This document shows positions 50,367 through 60,358 of a DNA stretch of 64,000 nucleotides, in pieces. Location: NCBI RefSeq assembly GCF_016865585.1, contig NZ_JAESND010000008.1, forward strand, positions 1-64,000, read 5' to 3'. How positions within the stretch are numbered: position 1 is the first letter of the stretch; each line of letters starts with the position of its first letter. The DNA is from Jeongeupia naejangsanensis (lineage in GTDB: Bacteria > Pseudomonadota > Gammaproteobacteria > Burkholderiales > Chitinibacteraceae). A program made the translations under genes and the position numbers. The notes below the pieces were generated by a model that worked only from the letters and a program-made list of their open reading frames with translations, was not told where the DNA came from and searched no databases.

Positions 50367-50909
50367 GTGAAACAAGGTCTGACCCATTCCCTGCTTGCAC
50401 TGATACTGGCCGGCGCTGCGGCGCTGGCCACGGCCGACTCGTGGCGCGAAGGGCGCCACTATGCCCCGGGTGATGTCGTCTTCTATCAGGGGCAGCAGTA
50501 CCGGGCGATCCAGGGGCATGACGCCCATCGGGGCGCCAACTGGAATCCGCGTGACGCCGCGTCGCTGTGGCAACCGGTCGGGCGACAGCATAGCGGCCGT
50601 TACGACGACGGCCAGTATCATCCGAACCCGCGTTACGACGATGGCCAGTACCACCCGGACCCGCGCTACGACGATGGCCGCTGGCGTCCGGACGTGCGCA
50701 GCGACGATTGGCGCCGCCGGCACTGGGAAAACAACGGCCGGCGCCGTCCGGACGGCTGGCGCGACGGCCACCGCTACGGTGGCGGCGAATGGGTGTGGTA
50801 TCGCGGCCGGGCCTACGAGGCGCGCCGGCCGGTCAACGAGGCGGAGCTGTGGATGAACCCGCTGCAGGTGCCGGGGCTGTGGCTCGACATCACCGCCACG
50901 CTGCGCTGA
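50367..50909 (+). CDS. Secreted chitin-binding-like repeat protein
   Basis: 180-aa exported protein. A signal peptide (LTHSLLALILAGAAALATA) is followed by a CBM5/12-like module (about 25-70): SWREGRHYAPGDVVFYQGQQ, then YRAIQGHD and ASLWQPV. Three tandem 11-residue repeats of the form RYDDGQYHPxx (78-110) and a tail with WVWYRGRAYEARRP follow; the tail looks like a second, weaker copy of the module. GTG at 50367 is the start that gives the signal peptide. It likely binds chitin or peptidoglycan sugars. It shares the repeat with the proteins at 51695 and 52030. Confidence 0.75.
   Translation: MKQGLTHSLLALILAGAAALATADSWREGRHYAPGDVVFYQGQQYRAIQGHDAHRGANWNPRDAASLWQPVGRQHSGRYDDGQYHPNPRYDDGQYHPDPRYDDGRWRPDVRSDDWRRRHWENNGRRRPDGWRDGHRYGGGEWVWYRGRAYEARRPVNEAELWMNPLQVPGLWLDITATLR
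50598..50696 (+). repeat. Three tandem 33-bp repeats coding RYDDGQYHPxx
   Basis: Units at 50598, 50631 and 50664, in frame. The first two encode RYDDGQYHPNP and RYDDGQYHPDP; the third has diverged to RYDDGRWRPDV. Confidence 0.85.
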
Positions 50910-50910
50910 C

Positions 50911-51405
50911 TTACTGGTAGCCGTCTTCCTTGGTGTCGACGGTGATGCGCAGCAGCTTGCCGCTGGTGCCGGAGATGCCGCCGCCGACGAAGGTCAGCCG
51001 GCCTTCCTTCTTGTAGAACGTCTCGAAGCGGTAGGCATCCTTGCCGAAGTAGAACGGCACCCAGGCCTTGCCGGTGGTGTAGGTCTTGGTGTCGCTCGGG
51101 TTGCCGATCAGGTCTTCGACCTGGCGCTGCGACATGCCGATCTGCAGCTTGCCGAACTTGCTCTTCTTCGCCGGCGTGCCGACGATTTCGCCCTCGAACG
51201 TGCCGTCCTTGGACATCACCTTGCGACCGCCCGGCGACGCCGGGTCGGCCTGTTGCGCCGTCTGCTGTGCAGCGCCCTTGCCCGAATTCGTCGCTGCGGT
51301 CTTGCCACCGCTGGTGGACGACGCGGTCGTGGTGCCGGACTGGCTGGCGCAGGCTGAAAGCAGGGCGGCGGCGACAAGCAGGGCAAGGCGGGGGCGGTAA
51401 AGCAT
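50911..51405 (-). CDS. Lipoprotein with BamE/SmpA-like C-terminal domain
   Basis: 164-aa lipoprotein. The signal sequence ends in a lipobox LLSAC (Cys19), followed by a Ser/Thr/Gln-rich linker. The C-terminal domain has FGKLQIGMSQRQVEDLIGNP, the SmpA/OmlA (BamE-like) pattern, ending in TVDTKEDGYQ. It is probably anchored in the outer membrane. It is convergent with the chitin-binding-like gene (one base between stops) and divergent from the repeat protein at 51695. Confidence 0.8.
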   Translation of the reverse strand: MLYRPRLALLVAAALLSACASQSGTTTASSTSGGKTAATNSGKGAAQQTAQQADPASPGGRKVMSKDGTFEGEIVGTPAKKSKFGKLQIGMSQRQVEDLIGNPSDTKTYTTGKAWVPFYFGKDAYRFETFYKKEGRLTFVGGGISGTSGKLLRITVDTKEDGYQ

Positions 51406-51601
51406 CGTGGTCTCCTGAACAGGGGCCGGGACGGCCGGGCAAGGGAAGCGGGCTGCTGCGCAGCCCAGCCGGCCATGCTAATGCAATATTTCGTTTTCTT
51501 GTTCCTGCTTCTTCATTTCTGTATTGATTTTTTCGTAAGTTGACAGTTTTTCCCGCATTTCTCTGGCGCCTGCATGGCGACAAGGGCGGCCCTGTGACGC
51601 G

Positions 51602-51645
51602 GTTCACAGTGGATCGCGGCCGTTCGGTCATAGTTCACAGCGGAT
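51602..51645 (+). promoter_or_regulatory. Pair of direct repeats upstream of the repeat-protein gene
   Basis: GTTCACAGTGGAT at 51602 and GTTCACAGCGGAT at 51633 differ at one base and are 31 bp apart, three helical turns, so a regulator could bind both on one face of the DNA. Start codon of the next gene is at 51695. Confidence 0.55.
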
Positions 51646-51648
51646 TGA

Positions 51649-51671
51649 GTTGGTTGTTTGAAACAATCAAC
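51649..51671. promoter_or_regulatory. 23-bp dyad just upstream of the repeat-protein gene
   Basis: The core TTGTTTGAAACAA is a perfect inverted repeat around one base; the arms extend to GTTG/CAAC with one imperfect pair. It lies 23 bases before the ATG at 51695, in a promoter or leader position. It may be an operator or a 5' hairpin. Confidence 0.5.
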
Positions 51672-51694
51672 TTATGCAAACAGGGAAAAACAAA

Positions 51695-51997
51695 ATGAAA
51701 CGCACGAGCAAACTGGCTCTGGTGGTGCTGATGGCCGGCACCACAATGGTTGCGTCAGCACAGACGTGGAATGAGGCGCAGGGCAACGCGGTTGCCGTAT
51801 CGCAGCCGGCCGATGGCGGCTTCCTGCGCGTCAGCGACAACGGTCAGTACCATCCGGATCCGCGTTACGACGATGGCCAGTACCATCCCAAGCGCCGCTA
51901 TGACGACGGTCAGTACCATCCGGACCGTCGCTACGACGATGGCCAGTACCATCCGAAGCGCCGTTACGACGACGGCCAGTATCACGAAGGCCGCTGA
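51695..51997 (+). CDS. Small secreted RYDDGQYHP repeat protein
   Basis: 100-aa exported protein: signal peptide (LALVVLMAGTTMVASAQ), a short region, then four perfect-phase 11-residue repeats RYDDGQYHP[KD]R that run to the stop codon. The repeats alternate acidic (DD) and basic/His residues, which could bind metal or polysaccharide. ATG at 51695 has AGGGA nine bases upstream; the ATG at 51674 has none. No chitin-binding module, unlike its two neighbours with the same repeat. Family unknown. Confidence 0.72.
   Translation: MKRTSKLALVVLMAGTTMVASAQTWNEAQGNAVAVSQPADGGFLRVSDNGQYHPDPRYDDGQYHPKRRYDDGQYHPDRRYDDGQYHPKRRYDDGQYHEGR
51863..51994 (+). repeat. Four tandem 33-bp repeats coding RYDDGQYHPxx
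   Basis: Units at 51863, 51896, 51929 and 51962 follow each other without gaps up to the TGA. The last unit ends HEGR in place of HPxR. A partial unit (GQYHPDP) precedes the array. Confidence 0.88.
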
Positions 51998-52029
51998 GCC
52001 GGCTGCCGTCAACACGACAAAGGATCGGG

Positions 52030-52293
52030 ATGATGACCAGAACCGGAAAACTGCTTGTCGCGCTGCTGATGAGCTGTACCGCGCTCGCCGCGTCGGCGCG
52101 GGAGTGGCACGAAGGCCGCCACTATTCGCGTGGCGAAGTCGTCAGCTATCACGGCCAGCGCTATCGCGCGCTGCAATCGCATGACGCCGCCCGCGATGCC
52201 GGCTGGACGCCGCAGCGTGCGCCGTCGTTGTGGGAGCCGCTCAACGGCAACCGGAATGACGGTCGCTACGACGACGGCCAGTATCACCGCTGA
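52030..52293 (+). CDS. Small secreted chitin-binding-like protein
   Basis: 87-aa exported protein with signal peptide (LLVALLMSCTALAASA) and one CBM5/12-like module (REWHEGRHYSRGEVVSYHGQ, then RYRALQSHD and PSLWEPL). It ends in a single copy of the shared repeat, RYDDGQYHR. It is close in sequence to the N-terminal half of the protein at 50367, so gene duplication is likely. ATG at 52030 or 52033. It lies 32 bases after the repeat-protein gene and probably shares its transcript. Confidence 0.72.
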   Translation: MMTRTGKLLVALLMSCTALAASAREWHEGRHYSRGEVVSYHGQRYRALQSHDAARDAGWTPQRAPSLWEPLNGNRNDGRYDDGQYHR

Positions 52294-52307
52294 GCCTCGC
52301 CGCACCA

Positions 52308-52337
52308 TGAAAAAAAGGGCCCCATCGGGGCCCTTTT
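52308..52337. terminator. Bidirectional terminator between the repeat cluster and valS
   Basis: Stem GGGCCCC-ATC-GGGGCCC flanked by a long A run on the left and TTTT on the right, between convergent genes. Confidence 0.92.
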
Positions 52338-52354
52338 CGTTGTTGCCGTGCCGA

Positions 52355-55177
52355 TCAGGCCAGCTTGGCGAGCTGCTGCTTGAGCTTGGCCAGCTTGTCG
52401 TTCAACTCTGCGATCTGCGCACGATCCTTCTCGACCAGATGCGCCGGTGCCTTGTCGATGTAGCCCGGCTTTTCGAGCTTGGCGGTCATCTTGGCGAGAC
52501 CGTCCTCGGTCTTGGCGATTTCCTTGGTCAGGCGCGCGGTTTCGGCGGCCTTGTCGACTTCGACCTTGAGCATCAGGCGGGTCGTACCGGCAACGGCGAC
52601 CGGGGCGTCGTCTTCCGGCAGCCTGGCGACGACGCTGACTTCCGACAGCTTGGCCAGCGACTTCAGGTAGTCGCCGAAACGGGCCAGCGCGGCGTCGCCT
52701 TCGATGAACATCGGTACCTTGGTCGACGGCGGCAGACCCATTTCGCCGCGCAGATTGCGCGCGGCGAAGGCGATGGCCTTCAGCTCGTCGACATCGGCGT
52801 AGGCCGCGGCGTCGATCTTGCTTTCGTCGGCGACCGGCCACGCGGCGATCATCAGCGATTCGGTGTCCTTCTTGCCGGCCAGCGGCGCGACGATCTGCCA
52901 CAGCTCTTCGGTAATGAAGGGCATGATCGGGTGGACCAGCCGCAGGATCACTTCGAGCACGCGGATCAGGGTACGGCGGGTGGCACGCTGCTGGGCTTCG
53001 GAGCCGGTCTGCACCGACACCTTGGCGAGTTCGAGGTACCAGTCGCAGTACTCGTTCCAGACGAATTCATAGATCGCCTGCGCGGCGAGGTCGAAGCGGA
53101 AGGTATCGAGCGCCAGCGTCACTGCCTTCTCGGCTTCCTGCAGCTTGCCGATGATCCAGCGGTCGGCGAAGCCGTAGTCGAGTTCGGCGCCGTCCTGCAG
53201 GCCGCAGTCCTTGCCTTCGACATTCATCAGCACGAAGCGGGTCGCGTTCCACAGCTTGTTGCAGAAATTGCGGTAACCCTCGCAGCGCTTCTGGTCGAAG
53301 TTGATCGAGCGGCCCAGCGAGGCCAGCGATGCGAAAGTGAAGCGCAGCGCATCGACGCCGTAGGCCGGGATGCCGTCCGGGAATTCCTTCTCGGTCTTCT
53401 TGGCGACTTGCGGTGCCTTTTCGGGGCGGCGCAGGCCGGTGGTGCGCTTTTCCAGCAGCGGTGCCAGTGCGATGCCGTCGATCAGGTCGACCGGATCGAG
53501 CACGTTGCCCTCGGACTTGGACATCTTCTTGCCCTCGCCGTCGCGCACCAGACCGTGCACGTAGACGTGGGTGAACGGCACCTTGCCGGTGAAGTGCGTC
53601 GTCATCATGATCATCCGGGCGACCCAGAAGAAGATGATGTCGTAGCCGGTGACCAGCACGCTGGAGGGCAGGAAGGCCTTCAGCTCGTTGGTGTCGTTCG
53701 GCCAGCCCATGCTCGAGAACGGCACCAGGGCCGAAGAGAACCAGGTGTCGAGCACGTCGTTGTCGCGCGTCACCGGCTTGCCGCCGGCCTGGGCGATCGC
53801 TTCCGCTTCGCTGCGGGCGACGTAGACCTTGCCGTCGGCGTCGTACCACGCCGGAATCTGGTGGCCCCACCACAGTTGGCGGCTGATGCACCAGTCCTGG
53901 ATGTTGTTGAGCCACGCGTAATAGGTATTGACCCAGTCGCCCGGGACGAACTGCACTTCGCCGTTCTGGACGACTTCGAGCGCCTTCTGGGTGATGCTCT
54001 TGCCGGTCGCCTCGTCCGGTTTGCTCATCGCGACGAACCACTGGTCGGTGAGCATCGGCTCGATCACCGTGCCGGTGCGATCGCCGCGCGGCACCATCAG
54101 CTTGTGCTTCTTCGCTTCGACCAGCAGGCCCTGTGCTTCGAGGTCGGCGAGTATCGCCTTGCGGGCGTCGCGGGTCGACAGGCCGGCGTAGGCGGCCGGC
54201 AGTGCGATGCCGTCATGGGCAGAACCGTCGAAACCGAACACCTGTGCGTTCGGCAGGATGGTCGCCTGCAGGCTCATCACGTTGATCAGCCTGGTGTCGT
54301 GGCGTTTGCCGACCTGGTAGTCGTTGAAGTCGTGCGCCGGGGTGATCTTGACGAAGCCGGTACCGAATTCCTTGTCGACGTATTCGTCGGCGATCACCGG
54401 AATGGTACGTCCGGTCAGCGGCAGCGCGAGCTGCTTGCCCAGCAGGTGCTGGTAGCGCTCGTCTTCCGGGTTGATCGCAACGGCGACGTCGCCGAGCAGC
54501 GTTTCCGGTCGCGTCGTCGCGACGGTGATGAACTCGTCCGAGCCGACCACCGGGTACTTGATGTGCCACATGTGGCCGTCTTCTTCCTCGCTGACCACTT
54601 CGAGGTCGGACACGGCGGTGCCGAGCACCGGATCCCAGTTCACCAGGCGCTTGCCGCGGTAGATCAGGCCCTGTTCATAGAGACGGACAAACACTTCGCT
54701 CACGCAGGTCGACATCTTGTCGTCCATCGTGAAGTACTCGCGGCCCCAGTCGACCGACGCGCCCATGCGGCGCATCTGGCCGGTGATGGTGTCACCCGAC
54801 TGCTTCTTCCAGTCCCAGACCTTCTCGATGAAGGCCGGGCGGCCGAGCTCGTGGCGGCTGATGCCCTGCGCGTCGAGCTGGCGTTCGACGACGATCTGCG
54901 TTGCGATGCCGGCGTGGTCGGTACCCGGCAGCCACAGCGTGTTGTCGCCGCGCATCCGGTGGTAGCGGGTCAGCCCGTCCATGATGGTCTGGTTGAACGC
55001 ATGGCCCATGTGCAGCGTGCCGGTGACGTTCGGCGGCGGCAGCTGGATGCAGAACGACGGCGCGTCCATGTCCATGCTCGGGCTGAAGTAGTTCGCGCTT
55101 TCCCAGCGCGGGTACCAGCTGGCTTCGATGGCGGCCGGTTCAAAACTCTTGGCGAGTTGGTCGAGTGCAGTGCTCAT
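52355..55177 (-). CDS. valS: Valyl-tRNA synthetase
   Basis: 940-aa class I aminoacyl-tRNA synthetase that charges tRNA-Val. It has the HIGH-type motif ([16 protein letters not shown]), the editing domain in the middle, KMSKS ([14 protein letters not shown]) and the C-terminal coiled-coil arm rich in Lys/Ala/Leu (last 70 residues). ATG at 55177 gives the conserved start; the longer frame has no family support. Length is normal for ValS (about 950). Confidence 0.97.
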   Translation of the reverse strand: MSTALDQLAKSFEPAAIEASWYPRWESANYFSPSMDMDAPSFCIQLPPPNVTGTLHMGHAFNQTIMDGLTRYHRMRGDNTLWLPGTDHAGIATQIVVERQLDAQGISRHELGRPAFIEKVWDWKKQSGDTITGQMRRMGASVDWGREYFTMDDKMSTCVSEVFVRLYEQGLIYRGKRLVNWDPVLGTAVSDLEVVSEEEDGHMWHIKYPVVGSDEFITVATTRPETLLGDVAVAINPEDERYQHLLGKQLALPLTGRTIPVIADEYVDKEFGTGFVKITPAHDFNDYQVGKRHDTRLINVMSLQATILPNAQVFGFDGSAHDGIALPAAYAGLSTRDARKAILADLEAQGLLVEAKKHKLMVPRGDRTGTVIEPMLTDQWFVAMSKPDEATGKSITQKALEVVQNGEVQFVPGDWVNTYYAWLNNIQDWCISRQLWWGHQIPAWYDADGKVYVARSEAEAIAQAGGKPVTRDNDVLDTWFSSALVPFSSMGWPNDTNELKAFLPSSVLVTGYDIIFFWVARMIMMTTHFTGKVPFTHVYVHGLVRDGEGKKMSKSEGNVLDPVDLIDGIALAPLLEKRTTGLRRPEKAPQVAKKTEKEFPDGIPAYGVDALRFTFASLASLGRSINFDQKRCEGYRNFCNKLWNATRFVLMNVEGKDCGLQDGAELDYGFADRWIIGKLQEAEKAVTLALDTFRFDLAAQAIYEFVWNEYCDWYLELAKVSVQTGSEAQQRATRRTLIRVLEVILRLVHPIMPFITEELWQIVAPLAGKKDTESLMIAAWPVADESKIDAAAYADVDELKAIAFAARNLRGEMGLPPSTKVPMFIEGDAALARFGDYLKSLAKLSEVSVVARLPEDDAPVAVAGTTRLMLKVEVDKAAETARLTKEIAKTEDGLAKMTAKLEKPGYIDKAPAHLVEKDRAQIAELNDKLAKLKQQLAKLA

Positions 55178-55373
55178 GGGCGGGCGGCGAAAAATCGGTG
55201 AAAAACAGGCAATTATACAGGCTGGCGCGTCGTGCGTCGGCGCGGCTTGCAGGGCCGTAGTTCCCGGCCAGTCTCGGGTAATCGTAACGGTTGGGGTTTC
55301 CCGCCCGGTAAGCCACAATGAGAGATGAGGTAATTTGAAGTCCTTGTCCGTCATTTCTCAGGAGGTAATGCGA

Positions 55374-55691
55374 ATGTCCAGCAATGGTGAAGCGAATCTG
55401 AACCAGGAAGAACTGATCGACGATCTGCGCAACGTGCTTGCGGAGACCGAGTCCATGCTCAAGGAAGTCGCCAGCGACGGCACCGAACAGGGCAGGGCGC
55501 TGCGCGCGAAAATCGCCGCCAACCTCTCGGTCGCCAAGGACAAGCTCGTCGAAACCGAGCGTCTTGTCGCCGGCAAGGCCAAGGTCGCGGCCAAGGTGAC
55601 CGACGAATACGTACACGAAAATCCGTGGACGTCGGTGGGTGTCGCCGCAGGTGTGGGTTTCCTGCTCGGCCTGCTGGTGTCGCGCCGCTAA
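55374..55691 (+). CDS. DUF883 protein, ElaB/YqjD-like ribosome-associated membrane protein
   Basis: 105-aa protein: a soluble helical part (ELIDDLRNVLAETESMLKEV) and a C-terminal membrane segment with NPWTSVGVAAGVGFLLGLLV ending in RR, the DUF883 hallmark. E. coli YqjD/ElaB anchor inactive ribosomes to the membrane in stationary phase. ATG at 55374 is eight bases after a consensus AGGAGG; an ATG at 55368 is too close. First gene of a yqjD-yqjE-yqjK-like trio. Confidence 0.88.
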   Translation: MSSNGEANLNQEELIDDLRNVLAETESMLKEVASDGTEQGRALRAKIAANLSVAKDKLVETERLVAGKAKVAAKVTDEYVHENPWTSVGVAAGVGFLLGLLVSRR

Positions 55692-55770
55692 ATCCACTTC
55701 GCCGGCTTGCACCCAAGCCGGCGTTTCGGGCATCGTGCCCGTCCCTCTTCTCCGAGCCCGTGTCCAACAC

Positions 55771-56160
55771 ATGAGCGATACCGAAACGGCCGGCACCCAT
55801 TCCGGCCATCCCAACGTCCTCAAACGGCTGGCCGGCAGCGCGCTGGGGCTGATGCACGCCCACCTCGGCATCCTGTCGATCGAACTCGAGGAAGCACGCG
55901 AGCGCCTGCTGAAAACGCTGGTGCTCGGCGTGCTTGGCGCCGGCCTGCTGTTGCTGGCGCTGCTGGCGATCACCCTCGGTGCCATCCTGCTCGTCCCCGA
56001 ACCGTGGCGTGCCTATACGGTGATCGCGCTGGTGCTGGCCTTCCTGCTGATCGGGGCCGGCTGCCTGTGGTTCGCCTGGAGCGGCATACGCTACGCCAAG
56101 ACCCCGTTTGCGCTGACCATCGAAGAGCTGCGCCGCGACAAGGAGCATTTCCTGCGATGA
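55771..56160 (+). CDS. YqjE-like (phage holin family) membrane protein
   Basis: 129-aa protein with two membrane helices (LVLGVLGAGLLLLALLAI and YTVIALVLAFLLIGAGCL) and an N-terminal amphipathic region, matching the YqjE/putative holin-X family. In E. coli yqjE lies between yqjD and yqjK, as here. The 'holin' family name does not imply phage origin. Stop overlaps the next start (ATGA). Confidence 0.82.
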   Translation: MSDTETAGTHSGHPNVLKRLAGSALGLMHAHLGILSIELEEARERLLKTLVLGVLGAGLLLLALLAITLGAILLVPEPWRAYTVIALVLAFLLIGAGCLWFAWSGIRYAKTPFALTIEELRRDKEHFLR

Positions 56161-56462
56161 GCGATCCGCGCCTCAAGGGCCGCGAGGCCCGCAAGCAGTT
56201 GCTGCAGCTGGAAGCCGAAACGCACCGCTTGCAGATCGCCGTCTGCCTGACCGAAATCCGCGCGCCGCTGGCGCAGGGCAAGCGCGGGCTGCTGTGGCTG
56301 TCGATCTTCAAGAAGCTGCAGGGCAACGCCGGCGTGCTGATGCTGGCAAGCAAACTGTTCTCGAAGAAGTACCGCGTACGCGGCATTGCGCAGATGCTGC
56401 CGGTTGCACTCGGCGCGTGGAAGGTGGCGCTGCTGGTACGGCGGTTGTTCAAACGCGGTTAG
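56157..56462 (+). CDS. YqjK-like protein
   Basis: 101-aa basic protein with a helical N-terminus (LKGREARKQLLQLEAETHRL) and a C-terminal hydrophobic stretch. Position and size match yqjK of the yqjDEK locus. Translationally coupled to the YqjE-like gene by a four-base overlap. Function unknown. Confidence 0.7.
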   Translation: MSDPRLKGREARKQLLQLEAETHRLQIAVCLTEIRAPLAQGKRGLLWLSIFKKLQGNAGVLMLASKLFSKKYRVRGIAQMLPVALGAWKVALLVRRLFKRG

Positions 56463-56474
56463 GTATCGCCGGCA

Positions 56475-57233
56475 ATGACGATGCTTCGAATCGCTGCCGC
56501 GCAGTCGATATCAGTTCCTGGCGACGTTTCACGAAACGTCGCCACCCATATCGCGTTTGCCCGAGCCGCTGCGGCTGAATCGGTCAGCTTTCTGATTTTT
56601 CCCGAACTGTCTTTGAGCGGCTACGAGCCTGCGCTTCTGCACAAATGCACCCTTACTCCCTGTTCTGAGCTTTTGCAGCCGCTGCGCCAAATTGCCGCGA
56701 ACGCAAAGATGACCATAGCGTTTGGCGCACCCGTCGAATCCGAGTCTGGCTCGGTGCCCTCAATCGGCAGTATCAATTTTCATGCTGACGGGTCGACCAC
56801 GGTGTACCGCAAACGGTTTTTGCACCCGGGAGAGGACACGTTCGCAGTGCCTGGGCTGATCGACTCGCATTGTGTGGACATCGACAAGGCGCGCGTGGCG
56901 TTGGCCATCTGTGCGGATACCACGCACCCGGAACACGCCCGTTCTGCTGCCGCGGCCGGTGCAACGCTTTATGCAGCAGGAGTACTCTGGAGTAAGGCTG
57001 GTTACGCAGTTGACGCTGAAATGGTTAAAAGCCACGCGTTGGCGCATGGTTTCGGCGTGCTTGTGGCGAATCACGGTGGCCCGACGGGGGGATTCGTTTC
57101 GGGCGGCAAGAGTTCGTTTTGGGCCGGCAATGGCGAACTCGTCGTGCGCGCGCCAGACGAAGGTAACGCGCTGGTGATTGCAAGCAAGGTGGCTGATCAA
57201 TGGCGGGGGAGCTGTCGCTTGGTCGACGCTTAG
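56475..57233 (+). CDS. Carbon-nitrogen hydrolase (nitrilase superfamily)
   Basis: 252-aa enzyme with the catalytic triad of the nitrilase fold in place: Glu44 (IFPELSLSGYEP), Lys113 (YRKRFLHPGED) and Cys146 (ALAICADTTHPEHA). It hydrolyses an amide or nitrile C-N bond; the substrate is not readable. Base composition looks a little lower in G+C than the flanking genes. It lies 12 bases after the YqjK-like gene but is probably unrelated in function. Confidence 0.87.
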   Translation: MTMLRIAAAQSISVPGDVSRNVATHIAFARAAAAESVSFLIFPELSLSGYEPALLHKCTLTPCSELLQPLRQIAANAKMTIAFGAPVESESGSVPSIGSINFHADGSTTVYRKRFLHPGEDTFAVPGLIDSHCVDIDKARVALAICADTTHPEHARSAAAAGATLYAAGVLWSKAGYAVDAEMVKSHALAHGFGVLVANHGGPTGGFVSGGKSSFWAGNGELVVRAPDEGNALVIASKVADQWRGSCRLVDA

Positions 57234-57285
57234 CGAGCAGGTTGGGCTGAACGAAACGAAATCCGACATGCTGTGCAATCTGTAA

Positions 57286-57319
57286 AACAAAAAGCGCGGT
57301 CGAAGCCGCGCTTTTTGTT
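57286..57319. terminator. Bidirectional terminator between nitrilase-family gene and sugar ABC operon
   Basis: AACAAAAAGCGCGG and CCGCGCTTTTTGTT form a 14-bp perfect stem around TCGAAG, between two convergent genes. Confidence 0.92.
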
Positions 57320-57335
57320 TGCCGGTACCGATGAA

Positions 57336-58469
<1,134 letters not shown>

Positions 58470-58485
58470 GGCTGTTTACTCCGGA

Positions 58486-59325
58486 TTACTTCACTGCGCC
58501 GGCGGTGATGCCGCGGATCAGTTGACGCGATGCGAACACGTACATGACGAGGACAGGCAGTACGGCGAGCGAGAGCGAGGCGAGCACGGCGTTCCAGTCG
58601 GTGACGTACTGGCCGATGAACTGCTGCACGCCGAGCGTGACCGTCTGGGTCTCTTCGCCGGGGGCGAGGATCAGCGGGAACCACAGGTCGTTCCAGATCG
58701 GCACCATGGTGAACACGGCGACGGTGGCAACGGCCGGGCGGATCAGTGGCAGGATGATCTGGAAGAAGATCTTGAACTCGCCAACGCCGTCGCAGCGTGC
58801 CGCTTCCTTCAGTTCCTTCGGCACCTGCTGGATGAATTCGCCGAGGATCATGATCGCCAGCGGCAGGCCCTGCGCCACGTAAACGAGGATCAGCGCGGTC
58901 AGCGTGTTGGTCAGTTCGAGCTTGACCACGAGTTCGAGGATCGACACGGTGCCGAGGCGGATCGGCACCATGATGCCGAAGGCCATGTAGATCGCCAGCA
59001 GCTTGCTGCCGCGGAACTTGTATTCGGACAATGCCCACGCCGCCATCGCGCCGAGCACGAGGATCAGCACCAGCGACACCAGCGTCACCGTCAGGCTGTT
59101 GCCGAAGAAGTGGATGAAGGGCGACTTGGCGAGCACCTTCTCGAAGCCGACCAGCGACCACGTCTCGGCGGTCGGCAGCGACAGCGGCGAGTCGAAAATG
59201 CCGTCCTTGCTTTTGACCGAGTTGATGATCACCAGAAGGATCGGGAACAGCGCCAGCAGCGTGTAGCCGCCGAGCACCAGATGGGTGAAGCCGGTGCCGG
59301 CCGCGCGGGTGACTTTGTGTTTCAT
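58486..59325 (-). CDS. Sugar ABC transporter permease, MalG-like
   Basis: 279-aa CUT1 permease with six helices and the EAA motif (KELKEAARCDGVGEFKIFFQ region). The N-terminal VLGGYTLLALFPILLVIINS is typical of MalG/LacG-type subunits. ATG at 59325 has AGGAG upstream; the longer frame overlaps the other permease gene more. Partner of the permease at 59336-60250. Confidence 0.92.
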   Translation of the reverse strand: MKHKVTRAAGTGFTHLVLGGYTLLALFPILLVIINSVKSKDGIFDSPLSLPTAETWSLVGFEKVLAKSPFIHFFGNSLTVTLVSLVLILVLGAMAAWALSEYKFRGSKLLAIYMAFGIMVPIRLGTVSILELVVKLELTNTLTALILVYVAQGLPLAIMILGEFIQQVPKELKEAARCDGVGEFKIFFQIILPLIRPAVATVAVFTMVPIWNDLWFPLILAPGEETQTVTLGVQQFIGQYVTDWNAVLASLSLAVLPVLVMYVFASRQLIRGITAGAVK

Positions 59326-59335
59326 GGCCGGCTCC

Positions 59336-60250
59336 TCAGAAGGCAAAGCGCTGCAGCTTGCGCTGGATGAAGTAGAAGTAGACGCCGACCCCGGAGAGGA
59401 TGATCAGGAACATCGTCGTCGCCACAGCGGCGCCCATGGTCGGGCTGCCGATCTGGCTCTGGTAGCCGAAGAAGGTGCGGTAGAAAAAGGTGCCCAGCAG
59501 GTCGGTGCTGTAGTTCGGCCCGGCGATCGCGCCCTTGACCGCGTAGATCAAATCGAACGCGTTGAAATTGCCGACGAAGGTCAGGATCGTCACGAGGCCC
59601 AGCGTCGGCAGGATCAGCGGCAGGCGGATCGTCCAGAAGATGTGCCAGCTGCTCGCGCCTTCGATGCGCGCGGCTTCGATGATTTCGTCCGGAATCGCGA
59701 TCAGCGAGGCGTAGATCAGCATCATCGGCACACCGACGAACTGCCACACCGAGATCAGCGACAGCGTGATCAGCGCGCTGCTTTCGTCACCGAGCCAGGG
59801 CTGGAAGTAGTCGGCCAGTCCGACGAAGCCCATCAGCTTTTCCGAGACGCCCCACAGCGGCGAGAGGATCAGTTGCCAGATGAAGCCGATGATCACCACC
59901 GACAGCAGTGTCGGCAGGAAAATCAGCGTCTGGTAGCCCTTGGCACCGCGCACGCCGTGCATCGACAGCAGCGCGGCCAGCAGCAGCGCGATCGGGTTCT
60001 GCACGAACATCACGATCAGGAAGAACTTGATGTTGTTGTTCATCGCGTTCCAGAAACCGGCGGACCAGTCCGGGTCGGTCAGGAGCTTGATGTAGTTGGC
60101 CAGGCCGACAAAGGTCTGGTGGCCCGAGTCGTGCGTGGTGAAGAACCCCAGCCTGAGCGTATCGAGCAGCGGCAGCGCGCTGAACGCCGTGTAGATCAGG
60201 AAGGCGGGGGCGAGAAAGACGGCGATATGCCAGGGAAAGGCGCGTTTCAT
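59336..60250 (-). CDS. Sugar ABC transporter permease, MalF-like
   Basis: 304-aa CUT1 permease with six helices. The EAA loop IIEAARIEGASSWHIFWTIRL, then LPLILPTLGLV, is clear, as is the N-terminal HIAVFLAPAFLIYTAFSALP. It forms the channel together with the MalG-like subunit. It is separated from the binding-protein gene by about 110 bases holding a hairpin (60275-60320). Confidence 0.92.
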   Translation of the reverse strand: MKRAFPWHIAVFLAPAFLIYTAFSALPLLDTLRLGFFTTHDSGHQTFVGLANYIKLLTDPDWSAGFWNAMNNNIKFFLIVMFVQNPIALLLAALLSMHGVRGAKGYQTLIFLPTLLSVVIIGFIWQLILSPLWGVSEKLMGFVGLADYFQPWLGDESSALITLSLISVWQFVGVPMMLIYASLIAIPDEIIEAARIEGASSWHIFWTIRLPLILPTLGLVTILTFVGNFNAFDLIYAVKGAIAGPNYSTDLLGTFFYRTFFGYQSQIGSPTMGAAVATTMFLIILSGVGVYFYFIQRKLQRFAF

Positions 60251-60274
60251 GGCCTCACTCCGAGGAAAACGGGC

Positions 60275-60320
60275 AAAAAAATGGCCGGCGGCAGGGTCAT
60301 GGCTAGACCCCGGGCCGGCC
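60275..60320 (-). terminator. Intra-operon attenuator between binding-protein and permease genes
   Basis: On the minus strand GGCCGGC (60320-60314) pairs with GCCGGCC (60289-60283) around a loop that can itself fold, and is followed by A and seven T. It lies between the binding protein and the permeases, the usual way to make more binding protein than channel. Confidence 0.6.
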
Positions 60321-60358
60321 CAACAGCTACACAGTCGATGGCAGAGGAAGAACTGCAG

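Noticed and set aside
55771-56160. Prophage remnant suggested by the 'holin' family match
   Set aside because: The flanking DUF883 and YqjK-like genes show this is the chromosomal yqjDEK type locus; no other phage gene is near.
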